Assembly: GCA_009780185.1 (NCBI GenBank) | Contig: WRAN01000002.1 | Coordinates: forward strand, 124,001-188,000 | DNA from: Defluviitaleaceae bacterium | GTDB lineage: Bacteria > Bacillota > Clostridia > Lachnospirales > WQUN01 | DNA length: 64,000 bases | Direction: 5' to 3' | Shown here: piece by piece, positions 1 to 8,667 of the stretch | Position numbering within the stretch: position 1 is the first letter of the stretch | How the letters are laid out: each line of letters starts with the position of its first letter | The notes under the pieces: model-generated | What the model saw: the letters and a program-made list of their open reading frames with translations, nothing else | What the model was told of the DNA's origin: nothing | The model's database searches: none | Position numbers and translations under genes: made by a program

Positions 1-570
1 TTTAGGGGGAAGACATTTTTGAATATTTTTATGCTTATCACTATGTTCTTCGGTGGTGGGCTGATTCCTTACTTCTTTGTTGTGCGAGCTATGGGGCTTG
101 TGGATTCTCCTTGGGTTATGATGATTCCGGGGACGGTCAGTGCTTTCCAGGTCATTATTTTCCGTACATTTTTTCAAAATATTCCGGCAGAACTGCGTGA
201 GTCTGCTTATGTGGATGGATCTGGACATTGGCGTGTACTTTTTCAAATTATGATGCCTGTTTCTAAGGCGCTATTGGCTACCTTTGGACTGTTTAGCATT
301 GTTGGAGTCTGGAATGACTGGTTTACACCCATGCTATTTTTGCGCCGTGGGGAATTGATGCCTATTCAAATTTTTTTACGGCGGCTTCTTATCTTGATGG
401 ATTTTAGGGATGCAGAGAATGTGGACGTTCAGATGATGTTCAACCTTGTAACATCCCGCACCATCAGAAGCGCGGCAGTTATGATTACGATAGCCCCAGT
501 GCTATGTGTGTATCCGTTTTTGCAGAAACATTTCACCAAAGGTGTAATGATAGGTTCTATAAAAGGATAA
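1..570 (+). CDS. carbohydrate ABC transporter permease, LplC/YtcP type (5' truncated by window edge)
   Basis: Inner-membrane permease subunit of an oligosaccharide ABC importer. The reading frame is open from base 1 (there is a TTG at 19, but homologues are about 290 residues, so the true start lies outside the window); about 189 residues are present. Hydrophobic segments alternate with the EAA-loop region (ESAYVDGSGHWRVLF, with the conserved D-G-x-G spacing), which docks the ATPase. The C-terminus QKHFTKGVMIGSIKG is identical to that of the second permease ending at 57241, so the two are paralogues. The substrate-binding lipoprotein gene follows 17 bases downstream and a GH95 fucosidase after that, suggesting import of fucosylated or related glycans. 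No ATPase gene is visible in the locus. Family call is firm; substrate is inferred. Confidence 0.9.
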   Translation, partial: FRGKTFLNIFMLITMFFGGGLIPYFFVVRAMGLVDSPWVMMIPGTVSAFQVIIFRTFFQNIPAELRESAYVDGSGHWRVLFQIMMPVSKALLATFGLFSIVGVWNDWFTPMLFLRRGELMPIQIFLRRLLILMDFRDAENVDVQMMFNLVTSRTIRSAAVMITIAPVLCVYPFLQKHFTKGVMIGSIKG

Positions 571-587
571 AAGAGAGGAGATTCAAA

Positions 588-2264
588 ATGAAGAAATTTA
601 TCTTGCTAGCTGCACTACTTGTTGGCTTGCTGGTTATTGCCGCTTGCGGAAGAAACGGTGATGATACCCAACCTGCAGCAGACCCAACCCCAGCCGCTAC
701 CCCTGCAACAGATGCAACTGCGGCACCTGATCCAGACCCATCGCCAGATGGTGGAATCCCATGGACTGGTGAAACCATTACCTTTAGAGGTTTTGGTGCA
801 GACTTAGGCATTAACGAAGACCCTGCTTCACCTGTACTAAGTCTTATCAATGAAATGATAGGCAATGTGGAAATCATATGGGAACTGGTACCGATGGGTG
901 ATCGTGTTACCCGTATGAATCTATACCTTAATGCCGGGGATATGCCAGACTTTATGTGGACAAACGGCAGAGCCGACATATGGAATCCAGGCCTTGCAGA
1001 TTCTGGTATGTTTTTGGATTTCAATCAGTTTAGACAATACATGCCCAATTTCAACCTGATGGCGGAGACTCATCCATCTGCAACTATTTTCACCAACAAC
1101 TCAGGAGAGTTAATTGTACTTCCAGGTATGGACAACGATCAATTCCCTCATGGTTTCTTTGCCAATATGGATGTGCTTGAGCCACTAGGGATTGATATCC
1201 CCATCACTTTTGATGATATGGTAGAGGCGATGCAGATTATTAGGGATTCTGACCCTGATATTATCCCATTCCACACAAGATTCAGCTTCGCGGGTTATCA
1301 AGGTATTTTTGCAAGGATTATGGATGTACCTATGCCTGTTGGTGGGATTTTTTGGAATTGGGATAACAACGAATGGGATCATCATCTTATTAATGACGGT
1401 GATTTCTACCGCTTAATTTCTACTATGGCAGACTTCTATGCACGCGGCTTCCTACATCCGGAATTTATGACAATGGCCAACGATCAAGCCGATGTTATTA
1501 TGGCTTCCGGCAACTGGGGCTTTACCTATCACTATGCTGTTATTCCCAATCAGTGGCTGGGAGTTGGCCCGATGGATGATAATCCTATTAACTTCCAAGC
1601 TTTCCTTCCGCCACAGCCTAGCCTCGGCGTACCCGCTCAGGTTGGTATTGGCCATGTAACCTGTAATCCCATTTGGGGCTTTGCCGCAAGGCGGGATGTT
1701 CATAATCCCGAAATCCTTGCCGCTGTTCTTGATGTAGTATGGAACTATGAAGTATCTGTTAAATATCAGTGGGGTGTTGAAGGGGTTTCCTTCTACTATG
1801 ACACAAACGGCGAAAGACAATGGCTTCCAGAATTCCTGGCTGCCGGCGCAGATGCCCGCAGAGAAATGGGTATCTGGAACACTATGCTTCCTAGATTTGT
1901 AACACTGCGTCAAGACCTTTCTGATCACCGAGCCCAAGCTCCCTTTGCACAGGAAGTCTATCGCATACAGGCCGAAGCCGTCATTAGAGGAGATTTGTTG
2001 GCACTATACCCGCCTCTTAATCCGCTTTTCACTATTGACCAAATGGAGGATAACGCACTTATCAATTCTGCAATCAACACCGTACGGGATGAATGGATTA
2101 TGCAGATGGTAGCAGGTATCAGACCCATGAGTGACTGGGATGCCATGCTTGCAGAAGTAAGAGCGGTTGCCAATATTTACGGGTTACTTGAAACCTGGCG
2201 CACTGCTCCACCAGATCCATTTATAAGGCCTACGGCTGCTTTAAGAGATTACCTAATCCCTTAA
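588..2264 (+). CDS. extracellular solute-binding lipoprotein of carbohydrate ABC importer
   Basis: 558-residue extracytoplasmic binding protein of family 1 (LipO/YtcQ-like, paired with LplB/YtcP permeases). ATG at 588 is preceded by GAGAGGAG at 573-580; an upstream in-frame extension to 504 lacks a signal peptide and overlaps the permease, so it is rejected. Residues 1-20 are a lipoprotein signal (KK, hydrophobic core, lipobox I-A-A-C with Cys20), followed by a low-complexity D/P/T/A linker to about residue 55. The mature part carries aromatic-rich stretches typical of sugar binding (YHYAVIPNQWLGVGP, PIWGFAARR). It is anchored on the outer face of the membrane and delivers sugar to the permeases. 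The terminator at 2292-2322 separates it from the fucosidase gene. Substrate not determinable from sequence. Confidence 0.92.
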   Translation: MKKFILLAALLVGLLVIAACGRNGDDTQPAADPTPAATPATDATAAPDPDPSPDGGIPWTGETITFRGFGADLGINEDPASPVLSLINEMIGNVEIIWELVPMGDRVTRMNLYLNAGDMPDFMWTNGRADIWNPGLADSGMFLDFNQFRQYMPNFNLMAETHPSATIFTNNSGELIVLPGMDNDQFPHGFFANMDVLEPLGIDIPITFDDMVEAMQIIRDSDPDIIPFHTRFSFAGYQGIFARIMDVPMPVGGIFWNWDNNEWDHHLINDGDFYRLISTMADFYARGFLHPEFMTMANDQADVIMASGNWGFTYHYAVIPNQWLGVGPMDDNPINFQAFLPPQPSLGVPAQVGIGHVTCNPIWGFAARRDVHNPEILAAVLDVVWNYEVSVKYQWGVEGVSFYYDTNGERQWLPEFLAAGADARREMGIWNTMLPRFVTLRQDLSDHRAQAPFAQEVYRIQAEAVIRGDLLALYPPLNPLFTIDQMEDNALINSAINTVRDEWIMQMVAGIRPMSDWDAMLAEVRAVANIYGLLETWRTAPPDPFIRPTAALRDYLIP

Positions 2265-2290
2265 AGCAATAGACCTAAATACTATAAAAG

Positions 2291-2323
2291 CAAAAAAGCC
2301 CATATAGTCTGGGCTTTTTTGTT
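2291..2323 (+). terminator. intrinsic terminator after the binding-protein gene
   Basis: Stem AAAAAAGCCCA / TGGGCTTTTTT with a short loop, ending in a T run at about 2317-2322. It lies 27 bases after the lipoprotein stop and upstream of the fucosidase gene, so it would lower, not necessarily abolish, read-through. A TATAAT at 2323-2328 directly follows and could be the -10 of a fucosidase promoter, but no good -35 is visible. Confidence 0.85.
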
Positions 2324-2353
2324 ATAATCAATTAAACAAAGGAGGAAAAATAT

Positions 2354-4627
2354 ATGAAAATGCGGTATGACAAGGAAGCAAGTATCTGGGAAGAAGCATT
2401 GCCCCTAGGCAACGGCCGTATAGGTGCTATGGTTTGGTCGGGGATAGGAACAGAAAAGCTATCCCTAAACGATGATACATTATGGTCTGGATATCCCAAA
2501 GAGAGTAATCAAGCAGATAAATCATTTCACTTTGCCGAAGTGCAAGGTATGGCACTGGAAGGGAAATACCATGAGGCTCAAGAATACATTGAGGCCAATA
2601 TGCTGGGAGCGTTCACTCAAGGATATCTCCCTCTGGGTGAACTTAATTTAAAAATGTACAATGCTCCTCCATCAGAATATAAAAGAACATTGGATATTGA
2701 AAATGCTATTATTTCATCATCCTATACTAGAAGCAATGTAACTAGTAGGCGAGAGTGCTTTATCAGTGCACCTGACCAAGTTCTGGTTATGCGACTTTTT
2801 ACTGATGGGACCCTTGGGGTTTCATTCAAGGCTAGTATTACATGCCAACTACGCTCGCAGGTTACAGTACAGGGCCACCGCCTCATACTTGAAGGTATTG
2901 CCCCTTCGGATGTACGCCCTAACTACAGCATGGGGGATAATCCTGTGGTATACGAAACCGACCCCGCTAAGCAGGGACTGTGCTTCAAAGGTATAGTAGA
3001 TTTTGAAATCACTGGAGGAGAAGTAGAAACAGTCGGAAATGAATTGCATGTAGACAGCGCTGACGAGGTGATAATCAGGTTCTGTTGCCGCACCGGCTAC
3101 AGCAACGAAAGCTGTGAAAATGATTTACAAAAAAGCTTAGCCTTTGACTACGCTACCTTACGAGAAAGGCATATAGAAGACTATCAAAAACTGTATAAGC
3201 GCGTAGATATAAACTTTGGCGGTTTTGATGATACTGGTAAAGGTTTTTTGCCCCAGCGCTTAGCCAACTGGGAGACATCTGAAAACGACCCAGAGCTATT
3301 TGCCTTACTATTCCAATACGGTCGATACTTGATGATATCAGGCTCCAGGCCAGGAACTATCCCCCTTAACCTGCAAGGTATCTGGAACCCTCACCTTCAC
3401 GCCCCATGGAGCAGCAATTACACCCTTAATATCAACGCGGAAATGAATTACTGGCCTGCGGAAGCGACTAATCTAACCGAGTGCCATACCCCCCTATTTG
3501 ACTTTATCAATAAACTACGGGTAACAGGGGCAGATATTGCAAAATATGAATACAACGCTAGAGGTTTTACCGTCAACCATAATTCCGACCTTTGGGCAGC
3601 CGCCAATGCCGTAGGGGAAAACGGCAAGGGTTCAAGTGTATACGCATACTGGCCGCTGGCGGCGGGATGGCTTAGTGCCCATGCTTTCGACCACTACCAA
3701 TACACAATGGATGAAACCTTCCTACGGGAAACCGCGTGGCCTATAATCCGCGACGCGGCCCTGTTCTATCTGGATGTATTAACCCCAGACAAAGATGGGC
3801 ATCTGATATTTGCTCCTTCAACCTCCCCAGAAAATACATTTATATATGAAGGAAAACACGGCTGCGTAAGCAAAACCGCAACCATGACCACAGCAATAAT
3901 CCGGGAGACTCTGACCAATGCCCTCGCCTGCTGCGAAATATTAACAGAAGAAATCCCTGGGGCCGCAGCAGCTTTAGAAAAACTCCCACCATACAAAATC
4001 GGCTCCAAAGGCCAGCTACTAGAATGGAGTGAAGACCTACCAGAAGCCGAACCAGAACACAGACATACATCCCACTTATATCCCTTATATCCAGGACATG
4101 AGATTAAACCAGGCACCGCTCTAGCTGATGCTTGCGCCAAAACCCTAGACTTACGAGGCGAAGAAGCCACCGGCTGGGCGCTTGCGTGGAGAATAAGCTT
4201 ATGGGCACGGCTTCATAATGGAGAACGAGCCTTCGCCTGCCTAAAGAAACAATTACGCCCCGCCACAGAAAGACTAGGAGGTTGCTATCCAAATTTATTC
4301 GGCGCACATCCGCCCTTCCAAATAGACTCAAATTTCGGGGCTACAGCAGGGATTGCAGAAATGTTATTGCAAAGCTTTTACCCAAAAAAACAAATCATAT
4401 TGCACCTATTACCTGCATTACCCAAAGATTTACCTAATGGCTATGTAAAGGGCCTACGCGCCCGTGGAGGGGCTACTGTATCCATCTACTTCAAATCAGG
4501 AGAGCTGCAAAAAGCTGAACTGACCCTTGATTCCCACCTCCTTCCACAGGATGCCATTATCATATACAATGGTGAGAAAAAGACCGTGCACCTCACCCCT
4601 GGTCAAACAATTGTATATAAGGAGTAA
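2354..4627 (+). CDS. GH95 family alpha-L-fucosidase (cytoplasmic)
   Basis: 757-residue glycoside hydrolase of family 95, which removes terminal alpha-linked L-fucose (some members act on alpha-L-galactose) by inversion. Seen: the N-terminal family signature [15 protein letters not shown] (12-26), D41-T-L-W-S-G, the N359-I-N pair that activates water in the Bifidobacterium AfcA enzyme, E493 in S-T-S-P-E-N as the general acid, and D658 in D-S-N-F-G. No signal peptide, so it acts inside the cell on imported oligosaccharides. GGAGG at 2341-2345 sets the ATG at 2354. Residues 291-298 (FDDTGKGF) are encoded by a 27-bp sequence repeated after dinB (see findings). asnA begins 5 bases after its stop, with the asnA ribosome binding site inside this gene's end. 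Confidence 0.93.
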   Translation: MKMRYDKEASIWEEALPLGNGRIGAMVWSGIGTEKLSLNDDTLWSGYPKESNQADKSFHFAEVQGMALEGKYHEAQEYIEANMLGAFTQGYLPLGELNLKMYNAPPSEYKRTLDIENAIISSSYTRSNVTSRRECFISAPDQVLVMRLFTDGTLGVSFKASITCQLRSQVTVQGHRLILEGIAPSDVRPNYSMGDNPVVYETDPAKQGLCFKGIVDFEITGGEVETVGNELHVDSADEVIIRFCCRTGYSNESCENDLQKSLAFDYATLRERHIEDYQKLYKRVDINFGGFDDTGKGFLPQRLANWETSENDPELFALLFQYGRYLMISGSRPGTIPLNLQGIWNPHLHAPWSSNYTLNINAEMNYWPAEATNLTECHTPLFDFINKLRVTGADIAKYEYNARGFTVNHNSDLWAAANAVGENGKGSSVYAYWPLAAGWLSAHAFDHYQYTMDETFLRETAWPIIRDAALFYLDVLTPDKDGHLIFAPSTSPENTFIYEGKHGCVSKTATMTTAIIRETLTNALACCEILTEEIPGAAAALEKLPPYKIGSKGQLLEWSEDLPEAEPEHRHTSHLYPLYPGHEIKPGTALADACAKTLDLRGEEATGWALAWRISLWARLHNGERAFACLKKQLRPATERLGGCYPNLFGAHPPFQIDSNFGATAGIAEMLLQSFYPKKQIILHLLPALPKDLPNGYVKGLRARGGATVSIYFKSGELQKAELTLDSHLLPQDAIIIYNGEKKTVHLTPGQTIVYKE

Positions 4628-4632
4628 AATCA

Positions 4633-5607
4633 ATGCCTAAAATCCTAATCCCACCGGGATACAAATCTGTATTAAGCCTTTACGATACCCAAGTTGCTAT
4701 AGGGATACTGAAAAGAACCTTCGAAACCGCCCTTTCTGAAGCCCTAAACCTAAAGCGGGTTTCCGCCCCTCTTTTTGTAGACCCTAACACCGGGCTAAAT
4801 GATGATCTTAACGGTATAGACCGCCCAGTATCCTTTACAATAAAAGAAACCGGAAAAAAGGCCGAAATCATACAATCCCTGGCAAAATGGAAGCGTATGG
4901 CACTATATAAATATGACTTCCATATTGGCAAAGGCCTATATACAGATATGAACGCCATAAGGCGAGACGATGAAATGGACAATCTCCATTCCGTTTATGT
5001 AGACCAGTGGGATTGGGAAAAGGTAATTGATGCCCCTTCCAGGAATCTAGAGTTCTTGCAAAAAACTGTAGAATCAATAATCGAAGCCATATGCAAAACC
5101 GCAGATACACTCCAGGAGCGTTATCCTATTTTAAATCTCAATCTAACGCGCAAAACCAAATTTATAACCACCCACGAGCTAAATAACCTATACCCCAACC
5201 TATCCTCCAAAGAGCAAGAAGACGCAATTACCAAGGAACATAAAACCGTATTCCTGATGCAAATAGAACGCGCCCCAGACTATGATGACTGGCAGCTTAA
5301 TGGGGACATCCTAATCTGGAGTGATATTTTAAATTGCGCCGTAGAACTTTCCTCTATGGGAATCCGGGTAGACCCCACAACCCTAGATGCTCAACTAAAA
5401 AAAGCAAACTGCGAACACCGTAGGAATCTGGAGTTTCACAGTCTGCTTCTTGCCGGAAAACTACCCCTGACCATTGGCGGCGGGATAGGGCAGTCTAGGT
5501 TGTCAATGATGCTACTTAAAAAGGCCCATGTTGGGGAAGTGCAAGTTTCACTATGGGATGAGGAGACGGTACGTCTTTGTACAGCAGCTGGAATTGAGTT
5601 GCTATAG
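4633..5607 (+). CDS. asnA: aspartate-ammonia ligase (asparagine synthetase A)
   Basis: 324 residues, matching the usual 330 of AsnA. Makes L-asparagine from aspartate, ammonia and ATP, giving AMP and PPi, in the cytoplasm; structurally a class II tRNA-synthetase-like fold. The N-terminal sequence (Y-D-T-Q-V-A-I, S-A-P-L-F-V, D-L-N-G-I-D-R-P-V-S-F) and the C-terminal G-G-G-I-G-Q-S-R motif 3-like arginine segment are typical. GGAG at 4621-4624, lying across the preceding stop codon, gives translational coupling with the fucosidase gene. Its stop TAG (5605-5607) is half of a palindromic CTATAG whose other strand is the stop of pcp. Confidence 0.96.
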   Translation: MPKILIPPGYKSVLSLYDTQVAIGILKRTFETALSEALNLKRVSAPLFVDPNTGLNDDLNGIDRPVSFTIKETGKKAEIIQSLAKWKRMALYKYDFHIGKGLYTDMNAIRRDDEMDNLHSVYVDQWDWEKVIDAPSRNLEFLQKTVESIIEAICKTADTLQERYPILNLNLTRKTKFITTHELNNLYPNLSSKEQEDAITKEHKTVFLMQIERAPDYDDWQLNGDILIWSDILNCAVELSSMGIRVDPTTLDAQLKKANCEHRRNLEFHSLLLAGKLPLTIGGGIGQSRLSMMLLKKAHVGEVQVSLWDEETVRLCTAAGIELL

Positions 5608-6213
5608 AACCGTTTTAATAATAATTACAAGCCCTGCAATAATATTTTCTGCCGACATAGAAGGCATATTGGGCTTATCTACTGTCTGTTCCGGCAGATA
5701 TGGAATATGAACAAATCCAGCCTTCAGCTCAAGCTGGTTCAGCGCTGCCCAGTGCAGTGCCGAGTACATAATATGATTGCACACAAATGTCCCTGCGGAG
5801 TCGGAAATCGCTGCCGGGATACCCGATTCTTTTAAGTCACTAACTATGGCTTTAATGGGAAGAGTGGAAAAATACGCTGCCGGGCCATCTATGGCTATTG
5901 GCGTGTCTTCCCGTTTTACCCCGTCGTTATCGGGGATTCTTGCGTCATCTATATTTATTGCCACCCGCTCCACGGTAATACTGGGGCGGCCTCCGGCTTG
6001 ACCTACAGAGATTACCGCAACCGGGCGTTCTTCTTCTATTATTTCGCATAATATTTCTGCACTCCTCCCAAAAACCACAGGAAGCACGCGCTTTATCACT
6101 GTTATCCCATCAATTTCATCAGGAAGCAGCATAACCGCAACCTGTGCCGGGTTGATACTTTCCCCTCCAAAAGGGTCAAAGGCTGTTACCAAAACCTTAG
6201 GTCTTTCTTCCAT
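5602..6213 (-). CDS. pcp: pyroglutamyl-peptidase I
   Basis: 203-residue cysteine peptidase of family C15 that removes N-terminal pyroglutamate from peptides in the cytoplasm. Catalytic triad visible as E82 (TVERVAIN), C145 (TFVCNH) and H169 (FVHIPYLPEQ), the expected spacing for the Bacillus enzyme (E81, C144, H168). The ATG at 6213 is chosen because AAAGGAGG lies 7 bases upstream and the protein then begins KVLVTAFDPFGG as in the family; an in-frame extension to 6282 has no support. Convergent with asnA, overlapping by 6 bases. Confidence 0.96.
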   Translation of the reverse strand: MEERPKVLVTAFDPFGGESINPAQVAVMLLPDEIDGITVIKRVLPVVFGRSAEILCEIIEEERPVAVISVGQAGGRPSITVERVAINIDDARIPDNDGVKREDTPIAIDGPAAYFSTLPIKAIVSDLKESGIPAAISDSAGTFVCNHIMYSALHWAALNQLELKAGFVHIPYLPEQTVDKPNMPSMSAENIIAGLVIIIKTVL

Positions 6214-6284
6214 TGCAATACCTCCTTTGTAAAATCGAACAGAGTATGATAAAAGAATACCAGAAAAAATAAAGGAGCACACCT

Positions 6285-7067
6285 ATGGACCCTAATATAG
6301 TTAAATCCATAATGGAAAAGCTAAAAGAAACAGAAGAAACCCATCAAGTAAAAATCCCCCTAGCCATAGAAAGCGGAAGCCGCGGCTGGGGTTTTGCGGC
6401 GGCCAATGCCGACTACGACTGCCGTTTTATTTATGTACACAAAAGAGATTGGTATCTGTCCGTACAGGAAAAAAAGGATTTTATCGAGTACCCTGTGGAT
6501 GAAATCTTTGATATTCGGGGCTATGACCTTTCCCGTGCCCTGAAATATATTATGAAATCCCAGGCCACGATACTAGAATACTTATCATCCAATGTAGGAT
6601 ATATCCGCAACAACACGGTTATAGGCAAACTTCAAACCCTAGCCATAGATTTCTTTAACCCTATTCCTGTAAGTTATCATTATCTAAACCTCGCAAGAAA
6701 CATGCTAAAGGAAGTTACAGAATCCCCAACTGCCAAGATAAAAAAATATTTCTATATCCTACGCCCCGTAGCAAACCTAAACTACATCTGGCAATATAAC
6801 AAAATGCCCTACATGGAATATGCAAAAACATTAGAAGCCATAGACCCCGACCTAGCGATTTTAGACGCCATAAACGAACTAAAAGCACTAAAAGCTTCAT
6901 CACTGGAACATGATCTTATCCCTATGTACACGCCACTAATCGGCTATTTCCAATCTGAAATAGAAACCTTCGACCAGCGTTTAAAGACAATGAAGCATGA
7001 AAAAAATAAAAACTATGACCTAATAGACGATGCCTTTAGAAGCATCATTGAGGATGTGTGGCAATGA
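6285..7067 (+). CDS. nucleotidyltransferase of the RlaP-like (PF10127) family, first of a pair
   Basis: 260-residue protein of the DNA polymerase beta-like nucleotidyltransferase superfamily. The catalytic core is visible near residues 28-50: G-S-R-G-W-G followed by D-Y-D-C, the G-S-x(8-10)-D-x-D metal-binding pattern. This family (RlaP, RNA ligase-associated) is known from phage and bacterial RNA-repair contexts, but no RNA ligase is next to it here, so its substrate is unknown. AAAGGAG at 6271-6277 precedes the ATG at 6285. Its TGA overlaps the ATG of a second gene of the same family, so the two are translationally coupled and may act as a heteromer. The C-terminal half is helical without recognisable motifs. 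Confidence 0.8.
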   Translation: MDPNIVKSIMEKLKETEETHQVKIPLAIESGSRGWGFAAANADYDCRFIYVHKRDWYLSVQEKKDFIEYPVDEIFDIRGYDLSRALKYIMKSQATILEYLSSNVGYIRNNTVIGKLQTLAIDFFNPIPVSYHYLNLARNMLKEVTESPTAKIKKYFYILRPVANLNYIWQYNKMPYMEYAKTLEAIDPDLAILDAINELKALKASSLEHDLIPMYTPLIGYFQSEIETFDQRLKTMKHEKNKNYDLIDDAFRSIIEDVWQ

Positions 7068-8014
7068 ATCCTTTACTAAACCAAGACCAATACCACTTCA
7101 TAAAAACCAATCCCGACCTAAACAATATTATCTACCTAGTACTAAGCGGCTCCCGCGCCTACGGCACAACAATTGAAACAAGCGACACAGACCTACGGGG
7201 CGTATTAATAGAGCCACCTCAATATATGTATGGCCTAAAAACCTTCGAACAATTCGAAGACCTGCCCACAGATACGGTTATCTACGGCCTAAGGAAATTT
7301 GCGGGTTTATTAGCTAAAGCCAACCCCAACGCCTTAGAGCTATTGGGGGTAGATGAAGACTGCATAATAAAAATTTCACCCCAAGGGCAACTTCTTAGAG
7401 ACAATGCACATCTATTTCTATCCAAAAGAGTAATAAGCAGTTTTGGCAACTATGCCCTTGCCCAGCTTCGCCGCCTACAAAATGCCCTATACCGGGATAG
7501 CTACGCAGCTAACGAGCAGCTAGTTCACCTACAAAATACACTAGCCAACCAAATGGACCACTTCCAGCGGACATATACAAGCTTCCCCGATGGGGCAATC
7601 AATATATATAGCCAAGACGATACCCTAAAATTTGATATCACACTTAAAGACTACCCCGTTAGCGACTTTGTAGGCATCTATTCCGAGCTATCCAGCATTG
7701 TCAAAAGCTACAGCAAGCTCAACTACCGCAACCGCAAGAAAAGCGACAAAGGCCTATATAAACACGCCATGCACCTTATTAGGCTGCTGATTACCGGGAT
7801 GGATATCTTAAATGGAAAAGGGATACTCACAAACCGTAAAGATGAGCATCAGCTACTCATGGATATACGGAATGGGAAAATCCCCTTTGATGAAATATTT
7901 ATGCTTGTGGATGAATATCAGGGTAGGTTTGAGCTTGCGGCTAAAAGTACAATATTGCCGGATGAGCCGGATTTTAGTGGGATTGATGGGATGTTGGTTG
8001 GGTTGTATCGTTAA
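7064..8014 (+). CDS. nucleotidyltransferase of the RlaP-like (PF10127) family, second of a pair
   Basis: 316 residues. Carries G-S-R-A-Y-G-T followed by S-D-T-D-L-R-G-V, the polymerase-beta-type motif with both metal-binding aspartates. The ATG at 7064 overlaps the upstream TGA (ATGA), with GAGG at 7050-7053 about ten bases before it; an alternative GTG at 7058 is less well placed. Related to, but clearly diverged from, the upstream copy: both have the active site near the N-terminus and an alpha-helical remainder. Cytoplasmic, no signal peptide. Likely modifies a nucleic acid or protein with a nucleotide; the real substrate is unknown. Convergent with the rloB-like gene 11 bases downstream, at the edge of the accessory island. 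Confidence 0.78.
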   Translation: MNPLLNQDQYHFIKTNPDLNNIIYLVLSGSRAYGTTIETSDTDLRGVLIEPPQYMYGLKTFEQFEDLPTDTVIYGLRKFAGLLAKANPNALELLGVDEDCIIKISPQGQLLRDNAHLFLSKRVISSFGNYALAQLRRLQNALYRDSYAANEQLVHLQNTLANQMDHFQRTYTSFPDGAINIYSQDDTLKFDITLKDYPVSDFVGIYSELSSIVKSYSKLNYRNRKKSDKGLYKHAMHLIRLLITGMDILNGKGILTNRKDEHQLLMDIRNGKIPFDEIFMLVDEYQGRFELAAKSTILPDEPDFSGIDGMLVGLYR

Positions 8015-8025
8015 ATACCTTATTA

Positions 8026-8667
8026 TTAGATAAGTGCCTCAACGAGCTCCCATACATTAGTATATGGGTTTACGGAAACATCTATCATATCTGATTTACC
8101 TTGTTCTTGATGATAATTCTCTAGCTTTTTCCCATTGCTTATAGCATTACATTGCTTATCAGCCAATAAATTGTATATGCCACTATCTTTTTTATATTTC
8201 GGTATATACTTAGATAGCTTTTCTATAAGTGTATCGCAATCTCGAACATGACCAGTGGTATAAGTAAAATGGAGCAAAAACCATAGTTCGAAGCATGGGT
8301 TTGATAAAGCCACTCTAAAACCATTTTGGGTAGCTTCTTTAGCGTATGCTTTTAATTGGCTACTTCTTAGAGATTGATTATCTGGTGTATTGTGGTCTAC
8401 ATCCACATCAGAGACACACCATACAGCCCAATTGCTTTCTGTACCATTTACATATTTCTCTTTAGCCCCAATTGCCGCTTTAATTAAGGCGCGGTAGCTT
8501 TCACCAGCAGCATCTTTGACTACCTCTATCCGTAAAGGTTTATCCCGTTTTTTAAAGTGATTGAAATAAATAGGTTCTGTTTTGGCTCCTTCACAAACGA
8601 TTATCACCACTGGGTGAGTATTTCTTTTTCTGCTCCCTCTTTTTTCTTCTCGTATAGCTCTAGCCAT
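8026..8667 (-). CDS. RloB-like TOPRIM protein, partner of the AAA ATPase
   Basis: 213-residue protein of the RloB family (PF13707). It has a TOPRIM-like arrangement: a beta strand with E26 (V-I-I-V-C-E-G-A-K-T-E) and a later acidic cluster D-V-D-V-D, plus the S-N-P-C-F-E-L-W-F-L-L-H-F segment characteristic of the family. TOPRIM proteins of this kind are metal-dependent nucleases. The ATG at 8667 is preferred because GGGGGTGG lies 7 bases upstream; it overlaps the end of the ATPase gene by 8 bases, so the two are co-translated. RloA/RloB (restriction-linked ORFs) and the PARIS AriA/AriB pair share this ATPase+TOPRIM layout and act in phage defence; a defensive role here is inferred. Nuclease activity is not shown by sequence alone. 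Confidence 0.82.
   Translation of the reverse strand: MARAIREEKRGSRKRNTHPVVIIVCEGAKTEPIYFNHFKKRDKPLRIEVVKDAAGESYRALIKAAIGAKEKYVNGTESNWAVWCVSDVDVDHNTPDNQSLRSSQLKAYAKEATQNGFRVALSNPCFELWFLLHFTYTTGHVRDCDTLIEKLSKYIPKYKKDSGIYNLLADKQCNAISNGKKLENYHQEQGKSDMIDVSVNPYTNVWELVEALI

Noticed and set aside
1208-1232. TTTTGATGATATGG in the first binding-protein gene as a further repeat copy
   Set aside because: Only about 20 bases align and a gap is needed; F-D-D at this place is common in binding proteins.
8016-8040. Weak hairpin CTTAT...ATAAG between the convergent nucleotidyltransferase and rloB-like genes as a terminator
   Set aside because: Five A-T-rich pairs only, no T run.
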